DNA of 64,000 nucleotides. Source: Arsenicicoccus dermatophilus (GTDB lineage Bacteria > Actinomycetota > Actinomycetes > Actinomycetales > Dermatophilaceae). Positions 6,881-15,862 of the stretch are shown here, piece by piece. The stretch's first letter is position 1, and each line of letters begins with the position of its first letter. The notes beneath the pieces were generated by a model that searched no databases, was not told where the DNA came from, and saw nothing but the letters and a program-made list of their open reading frames with translations. The stretch is from assembly GCF_022568795.1 (NCBI RefSeq), contig NZ_JAKZHU010000001.1, positions 1,984,001 to 2,048,000 on the forward strand, written 5' to 3'. A program made the position numbers and the translations under genes.

Positions 6881-8067
6881 GCTGCCGCCTGCGCCGCGGA
6901 GCGCGCCCGGCGTCCGCGGACGGCCAGCGAGCCCAGCACCGCCACCAGGAGGCTCAGCAGCCCCACCGTCAGGAAGCCCGCCCCCGGACCGGCCCGGTCC
7001 ATGACCAGGCCCGCGAGCGGGGCACCGAGCGCGGAGCCCAGCGTCATCGCCGAGCCGTGCCAGCCCATCGCCTCACCCAGGGCCTGCCCGGGGACTCCCT
7101 CGGCCAGGCTGTGCGAGGACGCCGTGATGGTGGGCGCGCACAGCAGCCCGGCCGCCGTGACCAGGACCGCCAGGGACGGGACGCCCGTCGCCCAGGCGGC
7201 CGGGATGGTGACCAGCGCCAGGGCGCCCAGCATCCCCAGCACCGGAACCGTGCGCCGGAGGCCGCCGTAGACCAGCCCGCCGACCAGGGACCCCAGCCCC
7301 CACGACGCCATCACCCAACCCGTGGCCGGGGTCTGCCCCCAGGCGCGCAGCATGGCGATGATGGCGACGTCGGTGCCCGACAGGGTCATGGTGGTCGCCG
7401 AGGACGCGAGGAGGATCACCACGAAGCCCGGGGTGAACCACTGCCGCCGAGGCACGTGGCCCTGTCCGGTGGTCTCCTCGTCGACCAGCGGTGGGTCCCA
7501 GACCATCAGGGCCACCACGGCGAGCAGGCAGGACCACTGCAGGCCCAGGACGGTCCACCGGGTGGACTGTGTCGTGGCGAGCCAGGTGCCGACCACCGGG
7601 CCCACCATGAAGGCCAGCTCCACCAGCACGGCGTCGAGCGCCAGGGCGGTCTGGCGCAGGTCGCGCGGCGTCGTCGCGACGATGCCCTGGCGCACGATGG
7701 AGAAGACGGGCACCTGGAACAACCCGGCCAGCACGGCGAGCGCCAGCAAGGTCCAGTAGCCCACGAACGGAGCCACGGACCAGCACACGGCCCCCACGAC
7801 CACGCACGGCAGGAGGGTGCGGCGCAGACCCCTCGTGTCGAGCAGGCGGCCTCGCATCGGTGAGCTCACCGCCCCCGCCAGCGTGGTCGCCGTGGTGAGC
7901 AGGCCCGCCTGGAACCACGAGACGTGCAGCGTCAGGACGGCGTGAAAGGTCAGGGCCAGACCAGCCGCGAAGATCGGCAGCCGGACCAGGGTGCCGATCA
8001 CCGTCACGTCACGGGTGGCAGGGACCGCGAGAACCTCGCGATAGCGGTGGACGGCAGCGGTGAGCAC
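6877..8067 (-). CDS. MFS transporter
   Basis: About 396-aa major facilitator with 12 hydrophobic segments (LPIFAAGLALTFHAV ... GLVMDRAGPGAGFLTVGLLSLLVAVLG). The loop after helix 2 has SPMRGRLLDTRGLRR, a variant of MFS motif A. It is likely a drug or metabolite exporter; the substrate is unknown. I chose the GTG at 8067, which opens LTAAVHRYREVLAVPATRD just ahead of the first helix; a GTG at 8139 directly abuts a terminator hairpin and would add 24 charged residues. Translationally coupled (ATGA) to the pentapeptide-repeat gene. Confidence 0.85.
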   Translation of the reverse strand: MLTAAVHRYREVLAVPATRDVTVIGTLVRLPIFAAGLALTFHAVLTLHVSWFQAGLLTTATTLAGAVSSPMRGRLLDTRGLRRTLLPCVVVGAVCWSVAPFVGYWTLLALAVLAGLFQVPVFSIVRQGIVATTPRDLRQTALALDAVLVELAFMVGPVVGTWLATTQSTRWTVLGLQWSCLLAVVALMVWDPPLVDEETTGQGHVPRRQWFTPGFVVILLASSATTMTLSGTDVAIIAMLRAWGQTPATGWVMASWGLGSLVGGLVYGGLRRTVPVLGMLGALALVTIPAAWATGVPSLAVLVTAAGLLCAPTITASSHSLAEGVPGQALGEAMGWHGSAMTLGSALGAPLAGLVMDRAGPGAGFLTVGLLSLLVAVLGSLAVRGRRARSAAQAAA

Positions 8068-8139
8068 CTGACCAGGATGCCAGCCGGGTCCGACATACCC
8101 CTCTCGGCCCTCTCGGTCCTCGCGCCCGTCCCGAGACAC

Positions 8140-8177
8140 GGCTGGGCGGGTCGTCCCGAGGGACGACCCGCCCAGCC
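8140..8177 (-). terminator. strong stem-loop after the subtilase gene
   Basis: Perfect 17-bp inverted repeat (8140-8156 with 8161-8177), 4-nt loop, 18 bases after the protease stop and before the MFS gene. Confidence 0.8.
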
Positions 8178-8195
8178 GACGTGCTGCCCTGCCGT

Positions 8196-11100
8196 TCAGC
8201 TCAGGGCGATGTCCATGTCGTCCACGACGAAGCTGGTCTGCGCCTTGACGTCCTCGGTGGCGAGCAGGCGCAGGGTGATGGCCTTGCCGGCGTATGCCGA
8301 CAGGTCCACCGTGCGCTTGACGTAGCCCGAGGTCTTGTCACGGTTGGTCACCGTATCGACGATCTTGCCTGCCCCCCTGCTGGTCACCTGGACTCGCAGG
8401 GTGTCGTACCCGATCGTCGTGGTCCGCTCGGCGGTGTCCACCGCGATCCAGTAGGTCAGCGTGGCCTTCTTCCCGGCGGGAAGGGTGACGGCCTGCTGGA
8501 CGTGCTCGCTCGTGGGGTAGCCGTTGCCTCCCAGCCAGAGCTTCCAGCTCCCGGTGCGCGCCGGACGACCCGAGTTGTCGGTGATCGGGCCGCGCGAACC
8601 GGTCCAACCCTTCTGGCCGGCCTCGAAGCCGCCGTTGACCAGCACCCCATCAGGCTGCGGGGTCGCGGTGGCCGTTGCGGTCGCCGTCGGGGTCGCGGTC
8701 GGCGTCGCGGTGGCAGTAGGCGTGGCCGTCATCGTCGCGGTGGCCGTTGCGGTCGCCGTCGGGGTCGCGGTCGGCGTCGCGGTGGCAGTAGGCGTGGCCG
8801 TCATCGTCGCGGTCGGCGTCGCGGTGGCAGTAGGCGTGGCCGTCATCGTCGCGGTCGGCGTCGCGGTGGCAGTAGGCGTGGCCGTCATCGTCGCGGTCGG
8901 CGTCGCGGTGGGCGCGGGCCCGGGGCCGGGTGCGCCGGGAGCCGCCGTCACCGCGGTGTCATCGATCACGAAGGTCGTGGGTAGCGGCTTGTCCTGCGTG
9001 GACGTGAACCGCAGCGCCACCGACCTGCCCTTCTGGGAGGACAGGTCGGCGGAGACCTGGATCCAGCCCTTCTTCTGGTCGACGTTGGACAGGGTGCCCA
9101 TCGTCGCCACGACCGCGCCGGAGGAGTCGACCACCTCCGCCTTGAGGGTGTCGTAGGCCCGCGCCGCGCCATCGGTCGAGGTCACGTCGATCCAGGCCCA
9201 GGCCTTGGGTGCGGTGCCCGAGGCCGGCACGGTGACCGCGGCGGAGGTCAGGGTCTGACCTCCGGCGTTCAAGGTGGCGGCCTTGGTGCCCTCGTGGGTC
9301 TTGGCGACAGCGCCGATCGTGGACGTGGTGCCGGTCCAGCCGGTCGCCCCCTGCTCGAAGCCGGGGTTGGTCAGCAGGTTGTCCGCGGTCGTCCAGCCGA
9401 CGTCGAGGGTGAAGGTCTGGCGCGCCTCACCGCCCTTGCCGTCGGCCGCGACGACGGTGACCTGGGAGGACCCCGCGGCCGTCGTCGATCCGGTGATCAG
9501 ACCGGTGCGCGGGTCGATCGTCAGGCCCGCGGGCAGACCGGTCGCGGAGTAGGTGATCGCGTCGCCGTCCGCGTCCGTGGCCTTGGCCTGGATCGACGCC
9601 GGGGCTCCCGGGGCGACGGACTGCCGACCGATCGCCGTCAGCACCGGATTGTGGTTGGTGGTGCCTCCGTCGCCGACGCCACCGCTCATGACCAGCGCGA
9701 AGGGCTGGGAACCCTGCGGCACGTTGTGACCGACGGCCTTGACCTTCCAGGTGCCCGCCTCGGGCGCCTGGACGTAGACGTTCTCCACGTTGTTCTTGCG
9801 GTCGGCCGAGCCGTCCGTCTGGCTCCACCCGCCGGAGAAGACGTTACCCCGGTAGGTCTTGCCGCTGGGCGAGGTCACCTCGAGGTCGAGGTCGTTGACC
9901 AGGGTGGTGGCCGCCGCGGCCGCCGCGGGCGCGTCGGTCCACACCATCGACACCTTGAAGGGTGCGCCGGCGGTCACCGACACGCTCTGCTCGGCCGAGG
10001 TCCCGGTGGTCAGGCCCGCCCCCTCGTCGACATACCGCGCCGTGCCGGTGGTGGCGGCGGCGAGGTCGACCCGGCCCCAGCCCTCGTGGATGTTGGGGAT
10101 CGGCAGCTTGTTGTCGTTGCTGCCGTTCTCGTCCTCGTCGAGCATGTCGTGCGCGGAGTTGATCAGCGTGGCCTTGACCAGCGCCGCCGACGCGTCGATG
10201 CCCCACTTCTTGTGGTAGAAGTCGCGGACCACGGCTGCGCCGCTGGCCGCGAGCGGGTTGGACATCGAGGTGCCCGAGAGGTACTTGTACGAGCTGTTGT
10301 ACGGGAAGCCGTAGCCGTCGTGCTGGTACTCGCCGCCCTTGGGGTTGGGGCCCGAGGAGTAGCCCTGCTGGAACAACGGCGAGTAGCCCGACAGGATCCA
10401 CGAGCCCGGGGCGACGACGTCGGGCTTGATCCGGCCGTCGTCCGTCGGGCCGCGGCCCGAGAAGGCGCCCATCTGCTCGGCGTTCCCGGTCTGGTTCTGG
10501 TCCTTGACGGGCGCCGCCGGGTAGGAGTCCGGCCACCAGGCCCCCCAGGTGGGTGGCTTCTGCGCGCCGTTGATGGCCGCGCAGTTGGCGCCGATCGTGG
10601 ACTTCTCCTTGGGCGTCTGCGCGTCGTAGGTGAGCGCCTTGTCGCAGGGGAAGCTGGTGCGCGAGCTCTCGGAGGCACCCACCGACAGGACGTTCTTGGC
10701 GGTGGCGGGCGCGCCCACGGAGTCCGGGTCGATGACCCCGTCCTTGTCGGCGTCCTTGCCGCTGTTCCCCGCGGAGAAGGTCACCAGCATGTCGCGGTGC
10801 TTGCTGGTCCAGGTGTCGACCTCGACCGACTGGTCGTTGTACTCCCCCAGCTTGGCCGAGCCCCAGGAGTTGGAGTGGATCCGGGCCCCCTTGTCGTAGG
10901 CCGCCTGGAAGAGCTCGCCGATGTCCTCCGGGATGCCGGTCAGCAGGTATCCGGACTTGGTCACCAGCGCACAGTTGCCCTCGGTGTTGGTCCAGTTCTC
11001 GACCGCCTGGAACACCAGGTGCACGGCCGGCGCCGGCGCCTTGCCCACGCCGGACGCATCGCCACCGCCGGAGACCGAGATCGCCGTGTGGGTGCCGTGA

Positions 11101-12068
11101 CCGGAGGCGACGTCGCGCGGACCGTCGTTCTCCGGGGTCATGCAGCCGGGGCGTGCCGGGCTGGGGTAGTCCAGGATCGCGGTGATCCGCGAGGGAGCCA
11201 GGTCCTTGAAGGCGGTGGCTGCCTCCCCGGTCCCCAGACCGGTGTCGGCGACCGCGACGGTCTGGGAGGAACCGTCGTAGCCACGGCCGTTCGCGACCTT
11301 GGCCGACATGTCGTCCCCGCCGCCCTTGTCGTTGGCGACGAGGGCGGCGGAGGTATGCCGAGAAGCCACACCGGGCGCGCCCGCCGGCTGCTGGGCCAGC
11401 ACCTGGGACGTCGGCAGCTCCCACACGGTCAGGTCGGCGACCTCGTCGCGCTGGGCGATGGCGCGCAGCTGCGCGGGGGTGGCGGCGACGGTGAGCACCC
11501 GGCCCCGGCCGGTGGCCACGGCCCCGGTCTTGGCCACGACCGCGCGACCGGCGGCCGGGGTGATGTCGGGGTCGATCGTCACGGTGTAGAGCGTGGGCCG
11601 GCCCGCGTCGATCGCCGCCCGGGCGTCCTTGGCCAGGCGCCACTGCGGCGACATGCGCTCGACACCCACCACACCGGGCAGGCCGCGCACGGCCTCGACC
11701 CGGTCGGCGGCCAGACGGACCTTGAAGGCGAAGTCGGGCAGGTAGCCGAGGACGCGGGCCCCGGCGGACTCGAGCGCGCTGCGGGCCGCGGGAGTCACCG
11801 GACCGGACAGCTGGACCACGTAGGCGCCCTTCTCCCCCGCGGCGAGGGGACGCGGGGCGAGACCGGGAGCCACGGAGCGCGACCGGCCGACGACGACGTC
11901 GCCGCCGCGCAGGTGCAGGACCGGGTGGGCGTCCTGGGTGGTCCGGGGCTGGAAGGGGGCCGCCGTGGCGGTCGGTGTCGCGGCACCGGTGGGCAGCCCG
12001 AAGGCGGCACCGGCGACGGCGACGGTCGCCGTGGCCACGAGGGCACGACGAGAGGGGATGGCAGGCAT
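8196..12068 (-). CDS. secreted S8 subtilisin-like serine protease, multidomain
   Basis: 1290 aa. The N-terminus [19 protein letters not shown] is a Tat-like signal peptide. A propeptide region follows (to about 240). The catalytic triad of family S8 is visible: Asp near 275 (VAVADTGLG), His near 324 (SGHGTHTA), Ser near 601 ([17 protein letters not shown]). The His-Ser interval is longer than usual and holds an inserted segment. Then come a proprotein-convertase-like beta domain, an Ig-like He_PIG domain ([14 protein letters not shown], about 800-900) and two related beta-sandwich modules, each opening N(P/G)GFE and ending in VDD/IDD, separated by a Thr/Pro/Ala-rich repeat linker. Likely an extracellular degradative protease. 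ATG at 12068 has GAGGA 5 nt upstream; a TTGACC-N18-TACGTT promoter lies further up. Monocistronic. Confidence 0.92.
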   Translation of the reverse strand: MPAIPSRRALVATATVAVAGAAFGLPTGAATPTATAAPFQPRTTQDAHPVLHLRGGDVVVGRSRSVAPGLAPRPLAAGEKGAYVVQLSGPVTPAARSALESAGARVLGYLPDFAFKVRLAADRVEAVRGLPGVVGVERMSPQWRLAKDARAAIDAGRPTLYTVTIDPDITPAAGRAVVAKTGAVATGRGRVLTVAATPAQLRAIAQRDEVADLTVWELPTSQVLAQQPAGAPGVASRHTSAALVANDKGGGDDMSAKVANGRGYDGSSQTVAVADTGLGTGEAATAFKDLAPSRITAILDYPSPARPGCMTPENDGPRDVASGHGTHTAISVSGGGDASGVGKAPAPAVHLVFQAVENWTNTEGNCALVTKSGYLLTGIPEDIGELFQAAYDKGARIHSNSWGSAKLGEYNDQSVEVDTWTSKHRDMLVTFSAGNSGKDADKDGVIDPDSVGAPATAKNVLSVGASESSRTSFPCDKALTYDAQTPKEKSTIGANCAAINGAQKPPTWGAWWPDSYPAAPVKDQNQTGNAEQMGAFSGRGPTDDGRIKPDVVAPGSWILSGYSPLFQQGYSSGPNPKGGEYQHDGYGFPYNSSYKYLSGTSMSNPLAASGAAVVRDFYHKKWGIDASAALVKATLINSAHDMLDEDENGSNDNKLPIPNIHEGWGRVDLAAATTGTARYVDEGAGLTTGTSAEQSVSVTAGAPFKVSMVWTDAPAAAAAATTLVNDLDLEVTSPSGKTYRGNVFSGGWSQTDGSADRKNNVENVYVQAPEAGTWKVKAVGHNVPQGSQPFALVMSGGVGDGGTTNHNPVLTAIGRQSVAPGAPASIQAKATDADGDAITYSATGLPAGLTIDPRTGLITGSTTAAGSSQVTVVAADGKGGEARQTFTLDVGWTTADNLLTNPGFEQGATGWTGTTSTIGAVAKTHEGTKAATLNAGGQTLTSAAVTVPASGTAPKAWAWIDVTSTDGAARAYDTLKAEVVDSSGAVVATMGTLSNVDQKKGWIQVSADLSSQKGRSVALRFTSTQDKPLPTTFVIDDTAVTAAPGAPGPGPAPTATPTATMTATPTATATPTATMTATPTATATPTATMTATPTATATPTATPTATATATATMTATPTATATPTATPTATATATATPQPDGVLVNGGFEAGQKGWTGSRGPITDNSGRPARTGSWKLWLGGNGYPTSEHVQQAVTLPAGKKATLTYWIAVDTAERTTTIGYDTLRVQVTSRGAGKIVDTVTNRDKTSGYVKRTVDLSAYAGKAITLRLLATEDVKAQTSFVVDDMDIALS
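8655..8912 (-). repeat. in-frame 42-bp tandem repeat in protease linker
   Basis: Units beginning at 8701, 8773, 8815 and 8857 (plus-strand numbering) with 42-bp spacing, one unit longer by 30 bp; it codes for the 14-residue pattern [13 protein letters not shown]. It is a flexible linker and prone to length change, not CRISPR. Confidence 0.85.
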
Positions 12069-12133
12069 GAGGTCCTCGAGCGGGGGATGGCCGTGGCGAC
12101 CGGGCGATGTCCCCCAGGCAGGGGGATGGTCGA

Positions 12134-12163
12134 AACGTAGGCCGGGGGATCTGCCCTGGTCAA
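12134..12163 (-). promoter_or_regulatory. sigma-70-type promoter of the subtilase gene
   Basis: TTGACC (12158-12163) and TACGTT (12134-12139) on the minus strand, spacer 18. Predicted leader of about 60 nt. Confidence 0.6.
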
Positions 12164-12302
12164 GGGCGACCGCGCATTCCGGCGTGGCGTGAAACCCCTT
12201 GGCCCCGGAGGGTGCTCGGACAGCCACCCAGCGTCGAAGCCGCAGACTCTGCGCGAACCTGTCACGACCCGCCGTGACCGCGACCCGACCTTGCCGTGCC
12301 GG

Positions 12303-14099
12303 TCAGCCCCCGAGGTGCCCCACGACGAAGGCGATGCTGCGGGACCGGGCATAGGGCGTGAGAACGGCGTGGTCGACCAGATGGTCGCGCTCGACGGACA
12401 TCGTGACCCCCCGCGCCTGCAGCCGGCGCCAGGCCGCGTCGCCGCCCCGCTCGTCGTAGATCGCCGCGTCCACGTCCCCCATCAGGTAGTGCAGCTCCGC
12501 GCCGCCGACCGCAGCCTGCGACACCGACTTCTCCACGCTCTGCACCAACCCCCGGGCGGCCAGGACGCGGCGCAGGGCCTGCGAGGACTTCGCCCGCGAC
12601 CGCACCGAGCCCACGACCCGGGACACCATCGGCCGACCGGACTCGTCCGCCCCGGTCGCCTCCTCGTTGACCATCGGGCCGGCACCGGGGAGCGTGTCCG
12701 GCGCGATCAGGCCCGCGTCGTCGGTCCACGAGCCGTGGCTCACCGACACGACCGACCGGCAGGGGACGCGGGAGGCCACACCCATGGCGATCCAGGAGCC
12801 GCTGCACATGCCCCCGACGTCCGGGACCAGGCCGAACTCCTGGGCGGCCCACCGCGTCACGGCGGTGTACTGCTCCACCGCGCGCATGTCGTGCGGGGCC
12901 GGGTCCCGAGGCTCGTCGACGAGCACCAGCTCGCCATACCCCTGGATGTCGACGCGCACGGTCGTCACGCCCCGGAGGGCCAGCTCCCGGGCCAGCCGCG
13001 CCCAGACCCCGCCCGCACCCGAGTGCGGCTCGGTCGAGCTCGTGGCCCAGACCAGGACGCGCCGGGGATCTCCCACGGCGTGGGTGACGACGGCGGGCAG
13101 GCCCGCGACGGTCACGAGCTCGTCCTCGACCTCGACGCCGTCCGCCGTCATGACGACAGCACGCCCCCGCAACGCAGGCAGCACCACGTCACGCGGCTCA
13201 CCGGCACGCCCGGCCAGGTGCTCGGCGACGGCGTCGGCCACGTCCAGCCGCGCCACCGTGAACAGGCTCGGGCGATCGAGCTGCACGGTCAGGTGGTCAG
13301 CGGTCCAGGTGTGCCCGCCGGCCGCCTCGAGGAAGGTGCGCGTGGGCTTGTCGGCGGGTGCGTCAGGACCGGCGACGACGACCACGTCCTCGGCCAGCCC
13401 GTCGGACCAGCAGCGGGCAAGGTCCACGGCGGCCCAGTCCGCCACCTCCGCCGCGTCGAAGGTCACCCCGGGGAGGGCGACCGAGCCCGGGGCGCCCAGC
13501 GGGTCGACCTCCGGCACGCCCTCGGACTGCGCGGATACCCGCAGCAGCGCGGCCCGCGACCGCAGGTAGGTGCGTCCGCGCCCGACGGGCGCCACGAGGA
13601 CCAGGGAGGACAGGCTCCGGCCGGCCTCGCCCACGGCCTGCGCCGCCAGCGCCCCGGTGACCCCGAGGGCGACGACGGAAGGGGGGCAACCGGGCACGAC
13701 CTGGGCCAGCAGGTCGAGGACCGCCAGGATCTCCTGGCGCCAGCGCGTCGGGGCCGGGGGCGCGTCCACGGCCGGGGTCCCGGAGGCGGACGCCCCCGAC
13801 CACGCGATGCGGGCCACGACGAAGCCCTCCCGGACGAGCCGGGCGGCCTGGGCCATGGCGAACCGGTGGGTGACCAGCTCCTCCATGCCACCGGGGAGCA
13901 GGACCAGCACGGCGCCGCGGGCCCGGCCGTCGGACGGGTGATGGATCCGGGTGAGGACGGCCCGACCGTCGACGTCCAGCCAGGTGGCCGAGGTCTGCCC
14001 CGGCATACCCGCGCGCCCGTCCTCCCAGGGGACCGGTGACGCCGTCGACGCGGCGATCGCCGCCGCCATGTCCGCACCCAGCTCGATGACCTTGTCCAC
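12303..14099 (-). CDS. two-domain alpha/beta hydrolase of unknown substrate
   Basis: 598 aa with two tandem alpha/beta-hydrolase-like halves. Half 1 (about 45-290) has the oxyanion-type strand AVLVLLPGGMEELVTHR and an elbow GVTGA (146-150) where the Ser nucleophile is missing. Half 2 (about 330-598) has RVLVWATSSTEPHSGAGGVW, VRVDIQGYGE and an elbow GMCSG (near 430) with Cys in the nucleophile position. Cys elbows occur in some hydrolases of polysaccharide/exosortase systems (known), so half 2 may be active. No signal peptide. GTG at 14099 with GGGAGGGA upstream; monocistronic. The function is not known. Confidence 0.75.
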   Translation of the reverse strand: MDKVIELGADMAAAIAASTASPVPWEDGRAGMPGQTSATWLDVDGRAVLTRIHHPSDGRARGAVLVLLPGGMEELVTHRFAMAQAARLVREGFVVARIAWSGASASGTPAVDAPPAPTRWRQEILAVLDLLAQVVPGCPPSVVALGVTGALAAQAVGEAGRSLSSLVLVAPVGRGRTYLRSRAALLRVSAQSEGVPEVDPLGAPGSVALPGVTFDAAEVADWAAVDLARCWSDGLAEDVVVVAGPDAPADKPTRTFLEAAGGHTWTADHLTVQLDRPSLFTVARLDVADAVAEHLAGRAGEPRDVVLPALRGRAVVMTADGVEVEDELVTVAGLPAVVTHAVGDPRRVLVWATSSTEPHSGAGGVWARLARELALRGVTTVRVDIQGYGELVLVDEPRDPAPHDMRAVEQYTAVTRWAAQEFGLVPDVGGMCSGSWIAMGVASRVPCRSVVSVSHGSWTDDAGLIAPDTLPGAGPMVNEEATGADESGRPMVSRVVGSVRSRAKSSQALRRVLAARGLVQSVEKSVSQAAVGGAELHYLMGDVDAAIYDERGGDAAWRRLQARGVTMSVERDHLVDHAVLTPYARSRSIAFVVGHLGG

Positions 14100-14193
14100 G
14101 CCGTCCCTCCCCTGTCGGTGCGGGCAACTCTAGCGGGGGCGGGCCCACCGCGCGTGCGGACGCCGGAGGCCTCCCCCGCCTGCGCGCCGGGCG

Positions 14194-14988
14194 TCAGGTC
14201 GTGGGCGGGACGAAGGGGACGAGGGTGAAGGTCAGCCCGTCCAGGCGGGCACGCAGCTCCACGTCCTCGGCCAGCAGCGCACCGAGGCGACCGAGCAGCT
14301 CGTCCAGCTCGGGCGCGGGCAGCCCGGGATCCAGGACGACGTCGACCCGCAGCGCGCCGGACGGTGTCAGGCCCGCTGCCCGGACGTCGTGCAACCGGGC
14401 GGAGCCGACCTCGACCCGCGCCCGTCGCAGGGCACCGAGGACGACCGCGTCCTCGTGAGCGGGCACCCACTCCCGCGACTGCGCGAGCGCATAGACCATC
14501 GAGGCGCGCAGCACCCTCCCGCGGTCGTCACCAAGGTCCAGCAGGATGGCGTCGCACCCCTCCTGGACCGCTGCCTGCGCCAGCGTCACCGAGGTGACGG
14601 GGACCGGGCGGGCCGAGGGGTCCCACGCCGCGAGGGTCTGCAGGCTCGAGAAGGCCGGCAACGCGCGCTGCCCGTCCGGTCCGGTCAGCACCACCGTCGC
14701 CATGTCCGCCACCGAGTCGGTGCCGGCCTCGGCCGCCTCCCCGGGCGCAGCGACCACCGGCACGAAGGTCCGGGCCCCCGCGACGGCGCGCAGCAGGGCC
14801 CGCTCGTCGACCTCGTCCGTCGCCAGCGCCGCCGCGAGAGCCGGGTCGACGGCGCCGGTGTCCTGGGAGAAGGGGCTGGGGGCGAGGTCGCGCCCGCGCC
14901 AGGGGACGCCGCCGGTGTCGCGGCCGTGGGCGGCGTCGTGACCCGCCATACGGCGCTGGAGCTGCGGATCGATCGGTCGGCTCGGCAT
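14194..14988 (-). CDS. SseB-family protein
   Basis: 264 aa. The N-terminal 45 residues are polar and disordered-looking; from about 50 the sequence matches the SseB N-terminal fold (ALLRAVAGARTFVPVVAAPG ... TDSVADMATVVLTGPDGQRALPAFSSLQTLAAW), followed by a C-terminal half LRVDVVLDPGLPAPELDELLGRLG. SseB-like genes next to priA are common in actinobacteria, but their role is not established. ATG at 14988 lies 5 bases after the priA stop, so the two are probably cotranscribed. Length is usual for the actinobacterial group. Confidence 0.8.
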   Translation of the reverse strand: MPSRPIDPQLQRRMAGHDAAHGRDTGGVPWRGRDLAPSPFSQDTGAVDPALAAALATDEVDERALLRAVAGARTFVPVVAAPGEAAEAGTDSVADMATVVLTGPDGQRALPAFSSLQTLAAWDPSARPVPVTSVTLAQAAVQEGCDAILLDLGDDRGRVLRASMVYALAQSREWVPAHEDAVVLGALRRARVEVGSARLHDVRAAGLTPSGALRVDVVLDPGLPAPELDELLGRLGALLAEDVELRARLDGLTFTLVPFVPPTT

Positions 14989-14993
14989 GGCGG

Positions 14994-15734
14994 TCAGGCC
15001 GGTCGGCCCGCGACCTCGAGGGCCTCGGGCAGGGTGAAGGCGCCGCGGTAGAGCGCCGACCCGACGATGGCTCCCTCGACCCCCTCGGGCACGAGCCCGC
15101 GGATCGCCCGGACGTCGTCGAGGGTCGAGACGCCCCCGGAGGCGACCACGGGCCGGTCGGTGCGGGCGCACACCTCGCGCAGGAGATCGACGTTGGCGCC
15201 GGACATCATGCCGTCCTTGTTGACGTCAGTCACGACATACCGGGCGCAGCCCTCGGCGTCCAGGCGCGCCAGCGTCTCCCACAGGTCACCGCCCTCCTGG
15301 GTCCACCCGCGAGCGGCCAGCGTGGTACCCCGGACGTCGAGACCCACGGCCACCCGGTCACCGAACTCGGCGATGGCCCGACGGGTCCACTCGGGGTCCT
15401 CCAAGGCGGCGGTGCCGATGTTGACGCGACGACATCCCGTCGCCAGGGCCCGCACCAGGGAGTCCTGGTCACGGATGCCGCCGCTCAGCTCCACCCGCAG
15501 GTCCAGCCGACCGACGATGTCGCGCAGCAGCTCGTGGTTGGAGCCCCGCCCGAAGGCCGCGTCCAGGTCGACCAGGTGCAGCCACTCGGCCCCTTGCTCC
15601 TGCCAGGTGCGGGCAGCCTCCCAGGGGTCGCCGAACTCGCCCCCGGAGCCCGCCACCCCCTGCACCAGCTGGACGGCACGGCCGTCCACGACGTCGACGG
15701 CGGGCAGGAGCTCGAGGCGCGGTGCGTCAGTCAC
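14994..15734 (-). CDS. priA: bifunctional HisA/TrpF isomerase PriA
   Basis: 246-aa (beta/alpha)8 barrel that converts ProFAR to PRFAR in histidine synthesis and, in actinobacteria, also phosphoribosylanthranilate to CdRP in tryptophan synthesis. The catalytic Asp pair is visible: [15 protein letters not shown] (Asp about 13) and [14 protein letters not shown] (Asp about 173), with phosphate loops VELSGGIRD and [10 protein letters not shown]. Family length is normal. It is split from hisH by two exported-protein genes and carries its own leaderless-type promoter (TAGCGT 6 nt before GTG). Dual function is inferred from the family; no trpF is in the window. Confidence 0.95.
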   Translation of the reverse strand: MTDAPRLELLPAVDVVDGRAVQLVQGVAGSGGEFGDPWEAARTWQEQGAEWLHLVDLDAAFGRGSNHELLRDIVGRLDLRVELSGGIRDQDSLVRALATGCRRVNIGTAALEDPEWTRRAIAEFGDRVAVGLDVRGTTLAARGWTQEGGDLWETLARLDAEGCARYVVTDVNKDGMMSGANVDLLREVCARTDRPVVASGGVSTLDDVRAIRGLVPEGVEGAIVGSALYRGAFTLPEALEVAGRPA

Positions 15735-15740
15735 GCCACG

Positions 15741-15746
15741 ACGCTA
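15741..15746 (-). promoter_or_regulatory. -10 box of leaderless priA promoter
   Basis: TAGCGT on the minus strand, 6 nt before the priA GTG, which has no ribosome site. Confidence 0.5.
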
Positions 15747-15794
15747 TCGCGACCACGACCCCGGTATGGCGTCGCACCCGGTCGCCGGGACGCG

Positions 15795-15847
15795 GACCGC
15801 CGCGGCGGAGACCGTCCCGGTGAGGGACGGCTCCCGCCGCGGCGGTC
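15795..15847 (-). terminator. long stem-loop after the thioredoxin-like gene
   Basis: 14-bp outer stem (15795-15808 with 15834-15847) enclosing a second 7-bp stem (CCGTCCC/GGGACGG). It separates the thioredoxin-like gene from the priA promoter. Confidence 0.75.
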
Positions 15848-15862
15848 GAAGAGAGGAACCGG

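Noticed and set aside
8655-8912. Regular repeats that could suggest a CRISPR array
   Set aside because: Units are contiguous, in frame with the protease and code for a Pro/Thr/Ala linker; there are no unique spacers and no cas genes. The same holds for the repeats at 16235-16402.
9294-12140. A 948-codon plus-strand open frame opposite the subtilase gene
   Set aside because: Low-complexity Gly/Arg/Val translation with no domain, opposite a gene with a full S8 triad and signal peptide.
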